The notes beneath the pieces are model-generated. The model ran no database searches. It saw nothing but the letters and a program-made list of their open reading frames with translations, and had not been told where the DNA came from. From Lysobacterales bacterium PRO7 (GTDB taxonomy: Bacteria; Pseudomonadota; Gammaproteobacteria; Xanthomonadales; Rhodanobacteraceae): 64,000 nucleotides of DNA. The stretch is taken from contig QWHH01000016.1 in NCBI GenBank assembly GCA_021404785.1, positions 30,077-94,076 on the forward strand. Reading direction: 5' to 3'. Every line of letters starts with the position of its first letter. The first letter of the stretch is position 1. The position numbers and the translations under genes were made by a program. This document shows positions 1-8,290 of this stretch, piece by piece.

Positions 1-35
1 TCCGTTTGCGGGGCCTGTTGCATGCGCATGGCTGA
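1..35 (+). CDS. C-terminal end of an upstream gene (partial), possibly murL
   Basis: A reading frame enters from the left edge and stops with TGA at 33-35 after about ten visible codons (RLRGLLHAHG). It overlaps the start of the murD2-like gene, the spacing expected of co-translated neighbours. In Xanthomonas the gene next to murD2 is murL, the UDP-MurNAc-L-Ala-L-Glu epimerase, so murL is the natural guess. The visible residues are too few to identify the protein; this is inference from context. Confidence 0.35.
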   Translation, partial: RLRGLLHAHG

Positions 36-1443
36 TCTCGGGCACGCGCGCGTCGCGGTCTGGGGCTACGGACGCGAGGGTCGCGCAGCGCTGGCGGTGT
101 TGCGCAGGCGCTTTCCGCAAAAAGCATTGACGCTGTTTTGTAGCGATGAAGAGGCCCAGTCTTTTGCTCGTCATCCCAGCGAAGGCTGGGATCCAGCTCT
201 TCGCCACCCAAGACAAGGACTGGATTCCGGCTTCCGCCGGAATGACGAGCTTTGTGTGATCACTCCACCTCCGAGCGTCGATGTGCTCAAGCGCTTCGAC
301 ATCGTCATCAAATCCCCCGGCATCAGTCCCTACAAATCGCCGGTGCCGGACGCGATGGCGGCGGGCGTGAAATTCACTTCCGGCACGGCGCTGTGGTTTG
401 CGGAGAATCCCACCGCGCGCGTCATTGGCGTCACCGGCACCAAGGGCAAGAGCACCACCAGCGCGATGATTGCGCATCTCGCGCGCGGATTGGACGTGCG
501 CACGGCACTGGCCGGAAACATCGGCATGCCGTTGCTGGATTTGCTCGGGCAGGAAGCGGCTTTGTGGGTGGTCGAGTTGTCGAGTTTCCAGACCGGCGAT
601 GCGGGGCCGCTCGATGTTGGCGTGATCACGAACCTGTACGAGGAACATCTCGACTGGCATGGCACGCGCGAGCGTTACGCGGCGGACAAGCTCAAGATCG
701 TCGATGTTGCGCGCACGCTTGTCGTGAACGCCGAGCAGCCAGAACTGCTCGCACGCACGGCGGCACACACGCACCGCGCGACCTTTGGCGACGCTGCCGG
801 CTGGCATATTCGTGATGGTGCAATCTGGCGTGGCAATGAGCCGGTTCTGCCGCTGGTACAGATTCCGCTATCTGGCGAGCACAATGCGAGCAATGTCTGC
901 GCCGCGCTGGCGGCGATTGAATGTGCGGGTCTCGATTCCTTCGCTGCTGCCAGATACGTCGCCAGCTTCATACCCTTGCCGCATCGGCTGCAATCGCTGG
1001 GTATGCGCGACGGTATCGAATACATCAACGACAGCATTTCGACCACGCCGTATGCGACGGTCGAGGCGCTGCGCAGTCTCGATGGTCGCGCCGTCAGCGT
1101 GATTGTCGGCGGTTTCGATCGGGGCGTGGACTGGAGCGGATTCGTCAAATATGTCGCCGCGCATCCGCCGCACACGATCATCGCGACAGGTGCGAACGGC
1201 GCGCGCATCGCCGAGTCCTTGGGCGGCGTGCGTGGATTCGAATTGACGCAAGCGGCAACAATGGCCGAGGCCGTGTCGCGCGCACGCGCGCAGGCGCCCG
1301 CGGGAAGCGTCATCCTGCTTTCACCCGGCGCGCCGAGTTTCGATCAATTCAGGGACTACGCCGAGCGCGGCCGTGAGTTCGTGCGTCTGGCCGGATTCGA
1401 TCCGGCGGCAATGGCACAAATCGAAGGCCTGGGAATCGCATGA
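22..1443 (+). CDS. murD2: UDP-N-acetylmuramoyl-L-alanine--L-glutamate ligase (MurD2-type Mur ligase) carrying an in-frame REP insertion
   Basis: Cytoplasmic peptidoglycan precursor ligase. The 473-residue frame has an N-terminal Rossmann-like segment (VAVWGYGREGRAAL, about 10-23), the invariant IKSPGISPY motif, the ATP-binding loop GVTGTKGKSTT (about 133-143), the Mur motif NLYEEHLDWHG, and a C-terminal ligase domain with HRLQ and NDSISTTP. The opening and the SPGISPY and TALWFAEN blocks resemble the xanthomonad MurD2 branch, which adds L-Glu and relies on the epimerase MurL, rather than classical D-Glu MurD. Residues about 49-77 are the translation of a palindromic REP doublet (DNA 166-250) and have no counterpart I recognise in the family. 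Start could be ATG 22 or 28. The stop overlaps the next gene by 4 bp. MurD versus MurD2 is inference from sequence memory. Confidence 0.82.
   Translation: MRMADLGHARVAVWGYGREGRAALAVLRRRFPQKALTLFCSDEEAQSFARHPSEGWDPALRHPRQGLDSGFRRNDELCVITPPPSVDVLKRFDIVIKSPGISPYKSPVPDAMAAGVKFTSGTALWFAENPTARVIGVTGTKGKSTTSAMIAHLARGLDVRTALAGNIGMPLLDLLGQEAALWVVELSSFQTGDAGPLDVGVITNLYEEHLDWHGTRERYAADKLKIVDVARTLVVNAEQPELLARTAAHTHRATFGDAAGWHIRDGAIWRGNEPVLPLVQIPLSGEHNASNVCAALAAIECAGLDSFAAARYVASFIPLPHRLQSLGMRDGIEYINDSISTTPYATVEALRSLDGRAVSVIVGGFDRGVDWSGFVKYVAAHPPHTIIATGANGARIAESLGGVRGFELTQAATMAEAVSRARAQAPAGSVILLSPGAPSFDQFRDYAERGREFVRLAGFDPAAMAQIEGLGIA
166..250. repeat. REP doublet (REPIN-like palindrome) inside the murD2 coding sequence
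   Basis: Two short hairpins face each other. Left: ATCCCAGC (173-180), loop GAAG, GCTGGGAT (185-192). Right: ATTCCGGC (224-231), loop TTCC, GCCGGAAT (236-243). The outer ends 166-180 and 236-250 are 15-bp inverted repeats matching at 13 positions (core GTCATyCCrGC). The same family occurs at 51357-51465. In murD2 it is read through without a stop and adds roughly 28 residues. Confidence 0.85.
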
Positions 1444-2102
1444 ACTCGATCGTTCAACGTGTTTGGGATTTGCCCACGCGTCTTTTCCACTGGACGCTTG
1501 TCGTTTTGATCGCGCTGCAATACGCGACCGGCGAATTCAACCTGCTCGACATGCGCTGGCACTTCTGGTTTGGCTACGCCACGCTCGCGTTGATCGTTTT
1601 TCGCGTGCTGTGGGGATTCTTCGGCTCGCAGACCAGCCGCTTTTCCGATTTCCTGCGCGGGCCGCGCGCGGTATTGCGCTATCTGTGCGATTCGATGTCC
1701 ACAAATCCACAAGCGCGCGTTGGCCACAACCCGCTCGGCGGCTGGTCGGTGCTGGCCTTGCTCGCCAGCGTCGCCGCGCAGGCGGTCAGCGGGTTGTTTT
1801 CCAGCGACGACATCGACACCGACGGCCCGCTCGTCGCGCATGTTTCAGACGCTACCGTGAAGCTGATGACGCGCGTGCATCACTGGAACGAGAACGTGCT
1901 GCTCGCTCTGGTCTGCCTGCATGTCGCGGCGGTGCTGCTGTATCTCATCGTCAAGCACGACAACTTGATCGCGCCGATGATTCAGGGGTTCAAACGTGCG
2001 CCATCGGCGCAGTCATTGCGCTTTTCCAGCAGTTGGCTGGCGCTCCTGCTGTTTGTGCTTTGTGCGGGCGCGGTTGGGATGCTGGTGTGGTGGGCCGGCT
2101 AG
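1440..2102 (+). CDS. Cytochrome b561 (Ni/Fe-hydrogenase-type b subunit family)
   Basis: Inner-membrane di-haem cytochrome b of 220 residues that passes electrons between the quinone pool and a periplasmic or soluble partner. The N-terminal WDLPTRLFHWTLV places a likely haem-ligand His at residue 17 at the start of the first of four membrane helices. Later helices carry LVCLHVAAVLLYLIVKHDN, a second His-rich helix typical of the cytochrome_B561 family. It starts inside the murD2 stop (ATGA, 1440-1443), so it is probably co-transcribed, although no functional link to cell-wall synthesis is obvious. A c'-type cytochrome is encoded about 500 bp away on the other strand and might be a partner. Confidence 0.85.
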   Translation: MNSIVQRVWDLPTRLFHWTLVVLIALQYATGEFNLLDMRWHFWFGYATLALIVFRVLWGFFGSQTSRFSDFLRGPRAVLRYLCDSMSTNPQARVGHNPLGGWSVLALLASVAAQAVSGLFSSDDIDTDGPLVAHVSDATVKLMTRVHHWNENVLLALVCLHVAAVLLYLIVKHDNLIAPMIQGFKRAPSAQSLRFSSSWLALLLFVLCAGAVGMLVWWAG

Positions 2103-2413
2103 GAAATTGCGCCGGCGATGAAGTGCGCGAGTTGGCTGATTCCTCCCACCGCGAGTTCGACCCAGATGGCGAGCACCGCGCTCAGGATTGCAACGCCAAG
2201 CGCCAATCGACGCTTGCGGGTACCGAGCTTTCTCGCGAAGAACTCGTAGCACAATCCGGCGCCGAAAAGCAGCGCACCCATGACGCAAAAATCGAAAAAG
2301 TCCCAGTGCCAGCCGTCGCCGGCGCTCGCGTTGCGATCAATGACGGACATGACGAGCGGGATCAGGAGCAGCAGGCAGGTTCCGATGAATGGTCGAATCG
2401 CAAGGCTTTTCAT
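2099..2413 (-). CDS. Small inner-membrane protein, unknown function
   Basis: A 104-residue protein with an N-terminal hydrophobic segment (about 8-24) and two further hydrophobic stretches (about 42-60 and 70-90), so probably three or four membrane helices. The loop after the second contains a basic patch (ARKLGTRKRR). It converges on the cytochrome b561 gene, overlapping its end by 4 bp. Its hydrophobic pattern and absence of shadow-like composition support a real gene. I do not recognise the family. Confidence 0.6.
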   Translation of the reverse strand: MKSLAIRPFIGTCLLLLIPLVMSVIDRNASAGDGWHWDFFDFCVMGALLFGAGLCYEFFARKLGTRKRRLALGVAILSAVLAIWVELAVGGISQLAHFIAGAIS

Positions 2414-2523
2414 GGCGCCGTTCTGGGAGTAGGGGACGGGCAGGATGTTGCGGCCGGTCCGTGGAAATATCCGGGCGCCGACATGGCAATCCGCGGGAGG
2501 CGCAGGGGGCTAGCCGTGTAGCG

Positions 2524-2569
2524 GCGCATCCCGCCGTTGTCGCTGCGTGACCAGGACGGCGGGATGCGC
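2524..2569. repeat. Perfect 14-bp inverted repeat (hairpin) between two minus-strand genes
   Basis: GCGCATCCCGCCGT (2524-2537) pairs with ACGGCGGGATGCGC (2556-2569) across an 18-nt loop. It lies 26 bp beyond the stop of the cytochrome c' gene, in its downstream direction. No T-run follows, so it may be an RNA-stabilising or atypical terminator hairpin. The rest of 2414-2594 shows nothing else. Confidence 0.6.
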
Positions 2570-2594
2570 TTCGCCTCTCCCGTCCTGAGAGCAT

Positions 2595-3041
2595 TCAATC
2601 TTCCTTGTACTTGTCGTGGCAATCCTTGCAGGCCTGCGCGGTTTTCTTGAACTGTGCCTTCATCGCCGCTTCGTCGCCGGTGTGCGCGACGTCGGCCAGC
2701 GCCTTGGTCTGATCGACGAGATTCGAATCCTTGGACTTGAAATCATCGAAATTCGTCCAGATGCCGGGCTTGGCCTCGGTCTTTGCGCCCTTGTCCGAAC
2801 CCGGGGCGAAGCCTTCCAGCACCTGTGGCGCGAGGCTGGCGAGACGGTCGGCGCGCATCGCGAATTCCTTCGCGTCCCAAGTGGTCTTGCCCTTCACCAT
2901 TGCGCTGAGCGCGCCGAAATTCCAGCCGATCAGGGTCATCGCCGATTGGCGATAGTGGATGACTTGTTCGGGCTTGTGCTGGGCGAGGGCCGGCACCGCA
3001 ATGGTGGCAAGTATCGCGGTGGCGAGGAAAGCGGATTTCAT
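2595..3041 (-). CDS. Cytochrome c' / c-556 family periplasmic cytochrome
   Basis: Exported mono-haem four-helix cytochrome of 148 residues. A signal peptide covers about residues 1-20 with an AxA cleavage site, and the single haem-binding motif CKDCH sits at 138-142, close to the C-terminus as is usual for cytochromes c'. Such proteins bind NO or CO or carry electrons in the periplasm. The ATG at 3041 was chosen because the signal peptide begins there, although the frame stays open far upstream. It diverges from the dienelactone hydrolase gene across about 105 bp. Confidence 0.88.
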   Translation of the reverse strand: MKSAFLATAILATIAVPALAQHKPEQVIHYRQSAMTLIGWNFGALSAMVKGKTTWDAKEFAMRADRLASLAPQVLEGFAPGSDKGAKTEAKPGIWTNFDDFKSKDSNLVDQTKALADVAHTGDEAAMKAQFKKTAQACKDCHDKYKED

Positions 3042-3146
3042 GCTCGAATCTCCGAGGAAGGATTGCCAAAGTGTAGCGCAGCCGGGAATGACCCGGGCGT
3101 GGTGCGGCAGTATGATCGGTTTCCCATTTCCGGCGGAGGGTTGGTC

Positions 3147-3938
3147 ATGAAGCGTTGGCTGGCGGCGTGTGCGGTGGCAGGACTTGGCATCGGTTCGGCG
3201 CAGGCGGCGATGGTCGCGCGCAACATCGACTACACGGTCGATGGCGCGAAGATGCAAAGCGTGCTGGTCTACGACGACGCGGTGAAAACGCCGCGTCCGG
3301 GCCTGGTGATGGCGCCGGACTGGTACGGCATGAATCCGGACCAGATTGCTCTGGCGAAACAGATCGCCGGCAAGGATTACGTGATCCTCGTCGCTGACAT
3401 GTATGGCACGAAGGTACGTCCGAAGAATGCCGACGAGGCGGGCAAGGCGTCCGGCAACATGTACAAGCATCGCGACGAGTTGCGCGCGCGCGTCAAGGCG
3501 GCGCTGGCGCAGCTTGTCGCGCAACAAGGCAAGGCGCCGCTGGATGGCAAGCACTGGGGTGCGATCGGATTTTGTTTTGGCGGCGCGGTCGCGCTGGATC
3601 TGGCGCGCAGCGGCGCCGACATCGCCGGCACCGCGACGTTCCACGGCAATCTTTCCACCGACGACCCGGCTGCGGCAAAAAACATAAAGGGCATGGTGCT
3701 GGCGATGAACGGCGCCGACGACAGCTTCACGCCGGAATCGGAAATCGTCTCGTTCGAAAAGGAGATGCGCGACGCTGGCGTGGACTGGCAATTCGTCAAC
3801 TACGGCGGCGCCGTGCACTGCTTCGCGATCCCGACCGCAGACGGTTCGATGAAAGGCTGCAAATACGACGCGAAGGTCGCGCATCGCGCGTTTGCGTTGA
3901 TGCATAGTTTTTTTGCGGAAGCTTTTGCACAGAAGTAA
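3147..3938 (+). CDS. Secreted dienelactone hydrolase family protein
   Basis: Alpha/beta hydrolase of 263 residues with an N-terminal signal peptide (about 1-22, ending AQAA). The Cys nucleophile of the dienelactone hydrolase family lies in GFCFGG (C143), with acid GADDSFTP and His in GGAVHCF. A good Shine-Dalgarno (GGAGGG) precedes ATG 3147; the open frame begins upstream but the signal peptide fixes the start. Dienelactone hydrolases open lactone rings in aromatic degradation, but no such pathway genes lie nearby, so the substrate is unknown. Followed by a palindromic repeat at 3966-4081. Confidence 0.87.
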   Translation: MKRWLAACAVAGLGIGSAQAAMVARNIDYTVDGAKMQSVLVYDDAVKTPRPGLVMAPDWYGMNPDQIALAKQIAGKDYVILVADMYGTKVRPKNADEAGKASGNMYKHRDELRARVKAALAQLVAQQGKAPLDGKHWGAIGFCFGGAVALDLARSGADIAGTATFHGNLSTDDPAAAKNIKGMVLAMNGADDSFTPESEIVSFEKEMRDAGVDWQFVNYGGAVHCFAIPTADGSMKGCKYDAKVAHRAFALMHSFFAEAFAQK

Positions 3939-3965
3939 CCCTGTTGCGCTGAGAGACCGCTTTAG

Positions 3966-4081
3966 CCCTCTCTCCCGCTTGCGGGAGAGGGTTGGGGTGA
4001 GGGGAAGATTTGGAAAGATGCTTCGATTTTCCCCTCACCCGCGCCTTCGGCGCGACCTCTCCCGCAGGCGGGAGAGGTGAG
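3966..4081. repeat. Intergenic palindromic repeat element
   Basis: About 115 bp with matching ends: the left part holds CTCTCCCGC, then GCGGGAGAGG and GGGGTGAGGGG; the right part holds CCCCTCACCCGCGCC and CCTCTCCCGC followed by GCGGGAGAGG. It can fold into nested hairpins. It lies between converging genes (dienelactone hydrolase and the membrane-fusion protein). The motif style is common as interspersed repeats in proteobacterial genomes; it may also act as a bidirectional terminator. Confidence 0.7.
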
Positions 4082-4103
4082 AATATCTAACGTCGGGAAT
4101 TCC

Positions 4104-5000
4104 TTACTTCGCCTTGAAGCGCACCTGCACGCGCTGACCGACGCGCAGTTCGTCGCTGTCGAGCGTAAGGATGCAGATCACGTCGCGCGTGTCCGATGCT
4201 TCCTGCGGATCCTCGGTAAGCGTACTCGGCCCGAACACGTCGCCGATGCGCGTCACCGTGGCGGAATAAGCCTTGTCGGCGCCATCCTGGGTGACGACCT
4301 CGGCGCGCATGCCGACATGAACCTTGCCGAGGAAGGCTTCGTTCAATTCGGCGCGCACGATGCGTGGCGCGTCGGGCAGCAAGGTGAAAAGCGCGGTTCC
4401 GGATTGCGCCGACACGACATCGCCCGGATGCGCGTTGCGCGCGACCACGCGCCCATTCACCGGCGCGCGGATGGTGAGCACGGCGACTTCATGTTGCGCC
4501 TGCTTCAGGTGCGCGCGCGCGGCTTCGACGGCCGCATCGGCCTCGCCGAGCTGTGCATTCGCCTCGGCTAGCGCCTGCTGCGCATCATCGGCGGATTGCT
4601 CCGTCGCGGCGCCGGCCTTGGCAGCCTCCACCGCACGCTCGGCGCGAGGCTTGAGTCCGGTTGCCTGGGTGCGCAAAGCGGCGGCGCGCGCGGTCGCCTG
4701 ATCCAGTTGCGCCTTGGCGATCCCGGCGGATAGTTCCGCCTGGCGTGATTCGAGCTGGGCGAGCACGTCGCCGGCCTTAACGTCGGTGGCCGGCTCGCCG
4801 TGCAACTGCGCGATGACGCCGTCGCGCGGAGTGGCGATTCGGATCAATCCGCCCTGCACGTCGACCTGGCCGCGTGCCATGGCCGTGAACGCAGGCGTGG
4901 CCGGCGCGTCGGCGGTTTGTGCGTCCTTGTGCGAACACGCGACGAGCATGGCACTGGCAGCGAATGCAAGAATCGCGCGGTAGGCGGGATGGCGTTTCAT
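4104..5000 (-). CDS. HlyD/DevB-like periplasmic adaptor lipoprotein of an ABC exporter
   Basis: Membrane-fusion protein of 298 residues. A lipobox (MLVAC, Cys about 22) ends the signal peptide. A lipoyl-like half motif (TPRDGVIAQL) is followed by a long Ala-rich coiled-coil hairpin (about 85-175), the second half (IRAPVNGRVVARNAHPGDVV) and a beta-barrel. It would link the inner-membrane ABC transporter to the outer-membrane factor. It starts 4 bp inside the end of the ATPase gene and is the last gene of the efflux operon. The substrate is unknown. Confidence 0.85.
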   Translation of the reverse strand: MKRHPAYRAILAFAASAMLVACSHKDAQTADAPATPAFTAMARGQVDVQGGLIRIATPRDGVIAQLHGEPATDVKAGDVLAQLESRQAELSAGIAKAQLDQATARAAALRTQATGLKPRAERAVEAAKAGAATEQSADDAQQALAEANAQLGEADAAVEAARAHLKQAQHEVAVLTIRAPVNGRVVARNAHPGDVVSAQSGTALFTLLPDAPRIVRAELNEAFLGKVHVGMRAEVVTQDGADKAYSATVTRIGDVFGPSTLTEDPQEASDTRDVICILTLDSDELRVGQRVQVRFKAK

Positions 5001-5764
5001 GCAGCGGATTCCGGTTGGGCGGCATCCACCGAAGCGGTGCCGTTGCGTAGTCTATCCGATCGTGCCGACTCGGATTGGACGATGTCGGACAGGATCAGGC
5101 CGTCCTGGATGGTGATGATGCGGTCGGCGCTGGCGGCAAGGCGATGGTCGTGGCTGACGCAGACCACGGTGGTGCCAAACGTTCGCGCAATGCGGTGCAG
5201 CGAGTCGATCACGATCTTGCCGTTGACACTGTCCAGCGCGCTGGTCGGCTCGTCGGCGAACAGCAACTGCGGTTTCTTGGCCAGCGCGCGCGCGATCGCC
5301 ACGCGCTGCTTTTCGCCGCCGGACATCTCCAGCGGACGCAGGTGCACGCGTGAGCCAAGTCCCACTTCTTCAAGTGCCGCCAACGCGCGGTTTTGCGCGC
5401 TGCGTTTGTCCAGTCCAAGGTAGCCCAGCGGCAACATCACCTGTTCGACCGCGCTCAACGCGGGAAACAGATTGAAGCCCTGGAACACGAATCCGGTGTG
5501 TTGCAGGCGGAAGCGTTCGAGTTCCGTGCGCGACAATTTCCACAATTCTTCGCCGAGCGCGAACACGCGGCCGCGATCCGGGCGCAGCAGACCGGACAAG
5601 ATCGCGAGCAGCGTGCTCTTGCCGGAACCCGACGGCCCGAGTACGAGCGCCAGTTCGCGTTCTTCCAGCGCGATCGACAGGCCATCGAGCACGGACGTGC
5701 CGATCTTGCCCGTGGTGTAGGCCTTGGCGATGTCGTCGGCGGCGAGGGCGTGAGTCGTGGCCAT
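4997..5764 (-). CDS. ABC transporter ATP-binding protein (DevA/MacB/LolD-like)
   Basis: Cytoplasmic ATPase of 255 residues. Walker A GPSGSGKST (43-51), Q-loop VFQGFNLF (about 93-100), signature MSGGEKQ (147-153), Walker B LLFADE (167-172), D-loop SALD and switch His in VSHDH are all present. It powers the adjacent FtsX-type permease. ATG 5764 is preferred over upstream in-frame codons because it follows the permease stop by four bases, and the stop overlaps the adaptor start by 4 bp (ATGA). The tail after about residue 230 is rich in Ser, Ala and Asp and not conserved. Confidence 0.9.
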   Translation of the reverse strand: MATTHALAADDIAKAYTTGKIGTSVLDGLSIALEERELALVLGPSGSGKSTLLAILSGLLRPDRGRVFALGEELWKLSRTELERFRLQHTGFVFQGFNLFPALSAVEQVMLPLGYLGLDKRSAQNRALAALEEVGLGSRVHLRPLEMSGGEKQRVAIARALAKKPQLLFADEPTSALDSVNGKIVIDSLHRIARTFGTTVVCVSHDHRLAASADRIITIQDGLILSDIVQSESARSDRLRNGTASVDAAQPESAA

Positions 5765-5768
5765 CGGA

Positions 5769-6908
5769 TTAACGCAGCAGGTTGGCCGGTTCCAGGTGCG
5801 CGATCGTGCGCACCGCCATCGCGCCGGAAACCAGCGCAATCGTCAAAACGAGAATGCCGCAGCCGATCGCGGCAGTGGCATCGAATGCGACCGGGACGTT
5901 CTGGCTGTGTGCCAGCAGCATCAACGCGGCGCTGACCACGGCGCCGGCGACGATGCCGAAACCGCCGACGATCAGGGCCTGCTCCAGCACGACGCGGCGC
6001 AACGCGCCGTGGCCGGCGCCGAGCGCGTTGAGCATTGCGTATTCGCGCACGTGGCTGGCCACCGCCGCCATCAGGGTCTGGCTGGTGATGACGGTGCCGA
6101 CGAGAAAGACGATGAAGGTGAAGAACACGAAACCCAGGCCTGCGCCGGTTTCGAACATCCAGTAGTTCGCCGCGGTGTGCGCGAACTCGGCTTTGGTCCA
6201 CACCGTGAAACGGCGTTGCGGCCAGGCCTTCTCGATGCGGTCACGCACCGTGTCCGCGTTCGCGCCGGGCTTGAGCTTGGCGACGTAGTACGCGACGCGA
6301 TCGGTCATGGTCGGGTCGCTGTTCAGGCGCCGCGCGGTGGAAATCGAGGTCACGATGTTGACGCCGCCGAGCGCGCGCAAGCCGTTGCAGGCAGCGACGA
6401 TTTTCACGTGGTGTCCGTTCAACGTGGCGCTGCCGCCGATCGCAAGTCCCAGCTTGGGCAGATCGGCGGCGTCGACGATGACGCTGTCGGGCTCGAGCAG
6501 CGACGCCCGCGTCGCCGGCGGAATGGCCTGGGTGAACATCAGGCCATCCGGCGACGGATCGATGCCGGAAACAAACACCGACAGACTGCCGTGACTGGCC
6601 GGGCCGCGCCAGTCGCCGTCGATCCAGTAGAACGGTTCCACGCGCGTCACCGCCGCATCCATGCGCAGCGCCATTTCGGTGTCGCGAGGAATCGGCCGGC
6701 CGAGTTCGATCGTCTGCGTGCCCGGATAACCGGCCCACAGGTCGGCCGACGACTTGCTGACATACACGCTGGCGCTGTCGAAGATGCCGAACATCAGCGC
6801 CGCCTGCATCAGCAGCAGCAGGCCCGAGAACGCGACCGCGAGCGCGGCCGGCAGGAACTTGCGCCATTCGTAGAACAGGGTCTTGCGGGCGAGCGCGACG
6901 ACGCTCAT
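5769..6908 (-). CDS. ABC transporter permease, FtsX-fold (DevC-like)
   Basis: Inner-membrane permease of 379 residues with the MacB/DevC layout: one N-terminal helix (about 18-40), a large periplasmic domain (about 45-255), then three C-terminal helices (about 265-290, 315-345, 350-370). The opening KTLFYEWRKF plus a long hydrophobic helix resembles DevC of glycolipid exporters. Start ATG 6908 overlaps the upstream outer-membrane factor stop by 4 bp. Together with the ATPase, adaptor and outer-membrane factor it forms a complete tripartite exporter. Confidence 0.85.
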   Translation of the reverse strand: MSVVALARKTLFYEWRKFLPAALAVAFSGLLLLMQAALMFGIFDSASVYVSKSSADLWAGYPGTQTIELGRPIPRDTEMALRMDAAVTRVEPFYWIDGDWRGPASHGSLSVFVSGIDPSPDGLMFTQAIPPATRASLLEPDSVIVDAADLPKLGLAIGGSATLNGHHVKIVAACNGLRALGGVNIVTSISTARRLNSDPTMTDRVAYYVAKLKPGANADTVRDRIEKAWPQRRFTVWTKAEFAHTAANYWMFETGAGLGFVFFTFIVFLVGTVITSQTLMAAVASHVREYAMLNALGAGHGALRRVVLEQALIVGGFGIVAGAVVSAALMLLAHSQNVPVAFDATAAIGCGILVLTIALVSGAMAVRTIAHLEPANLLR

Positions 6909-8290
6909 TGCATGACCAGCGGGGGCAGGGCGCCGCCGAGGGACTTGTACACGGCGATGAAGGCAATCGCGGCATCGCGCTGCGCGACCGATGCCTGCAA
7001 TTGCGCCTGTGCCTGGGCTATGGACGACTGCACGTCGTCGGATTTGTCGGCAAGACCGATGTGCTGCAACTTGTCCGCGCGCGCCTTCGCGTCGTTGGCT
7101 AACGCCAGTTGCGCATGCGCGGCAGCCGCGCGCGCGTGGTCGCGTTGCCATTGAGCGAGCGCACTTTCGGCCTCGGCCACGCCTTCGAGCACGGCCTGGC
7201 GATAGCCGAGCACGGCGGCCTGCAACTGTGCATCGCGCGCGGTCACGGTGTCGCGGCGCGCGCCCCAGTCGAACAGCGGAATATCGATGATCGGGCCGGC
7301 CGAGGGAACGGCCTTGTTCGGATGGTCCAGGTCGCCGTTCACGCGCGTGGCCGAGATCAGGGTGCCGCCGAGGCCGAGCTTGGGCCACAGGTCGGCGCGC
7401 GCGATGCCCAGTTCGCCAGTCGCGTTCAGTACTTCAAGTTCGGCGACGCGGATTTCGGGCCGCGTGCGCAGCAGGTCGGCTGGCGCTTGCGTGAATTGCA
7501 CGTCGCGCAAACTCGGCTGCGGACCCGGCGCCTGGAGACTGGCATCGGGTTGCGCTTGCGCCAGCAGCACATCCAGCGCCTGCTGCGCCTGCGCGATCGC
7601 CGCGGCGGGCTCGGCGGCATCGGCTTGCGCCTGCACCAGTTCGCCCGCGGCCTTGTCAACGTCGTCGCGCGATGCCAACTTCAGGCGCAGGCGCACCTGG
7701 GTCAATTCCAGGACCTGTTCGCGCAGCGCGACGATGCGATCGAACTGGGCGGCACGCGTTTGCGCGGCGCGCAGATCGACATAGTTGCGCGCGACTTCCG
7801 CGGTGATGCTCACGCGCGCGGCGGAAATCTGCGTCGCGGCCGTTTGTGCGTCGGCGGCGGCGACGCGCGCGGTACCGGCGCCGCGGCCGAACAACGGCAG
7901 TTCCCACAGCGCATCGAATCCGACTTCGTAATAACTGGTGGTTGCGGCGGGATCGGGTTGCGAGAACGTGCGGAAGCTCAACTGCGGCGCGAATTGCGTG
8001 CCGGCCAGGTGTTCGCGCGCGCGCGCCGCGCGCATGCGCAGTTGCGCCTGCTGCAAGGTCAGGTTCTGCGCCAGCGCGCGCTGGATAAGCGCGTCGAGCT
8101 GGGCATCGTCGAACGCCTTCCACCACGAATCCAGGTTCGGTTGCGGACCGAGCTTTGCCGATTCCGGTGGCGCGTTGTGCCAATGCGCGGGCAGGTCGGC
8201 GTGCAGGTCGGGCAGCGGCGTACTCACCGCGCACGCTCCCAGCAGGGAACAAGCCGCCGCGGCGAGCAGGATCCTGGTGCGCGCGATCAT
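6905..8290 (-). CDS. Outer-membrane efflux lipoprotein (TolC/NodT family), ABC-side
   Basis: Outer-membrane factor of 461 residues. The signal peptide ends in a lipobox (SLLGAC, Cys about 20), and the body is rich in Ala, Gln and Arg helices in two OEP repeats, as in TolC/NodT proteins. The motif RTRPEIRVAELEVLNATG at the start of the second repeat is typical (RPDI-like). The gene lies between the RND pump and the ABC permease, with 4-bp overlaps on both sides, so it could serve either; proximity favours the ABC exporter since the RND pump has its own factor upstream. Confidence 0.88.
   Translation of the reverse strand: MIARTRILLAAAACSLLGACAVSTPLPDLHADLPAHWHNAPPESAKLGPQPNLDSWWKAFDDAQLDALIQRALAQNLTLQQAQLRMRAARAREHLAGTQFAPQLSFRTFSQPDPAATTSYYEVGFDALWELPLFGRGAGTARVAAADAQTAATQISAARVSITAEVARNYVDLRAAQTRAAQFDRIVALREQVLELTQVRLRLKLASRDDVDKAAGELVQAQADAAEPAAAIAQAQQALDVLLAQAQPDASLQAPGPQPSLRDVQFTQAPADLLRTRPEIRVAELEVLNATGELGIARADLWPKLGLGGTLISATRVNGDLDHPNKAVPSAGPIIDIPLFDWGARRDTVTARDAQLQAAVLGYRQAVLEGVAEAESALAQWQRDHARAAAAHAQLALANDAKARADKLQHIGLADKSDDVQSSIAQAQAQLQASVAQRDAAIAFIAVYKSLGGALPPLVMQ

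Noticed and set aside
3042-3905. Upstream extension of the cytochrome c' frame
   Set aside because: It would run antisense through the dienelactone hydrolase and place the signal peptide in the middle of the protein.
5757-7154. Long plus-strand open frame opposite the ABC genes
   Set aside because: Antisense to recognised ATPase, permease and outer-membrane factor genes; no domain, no ribosome site.
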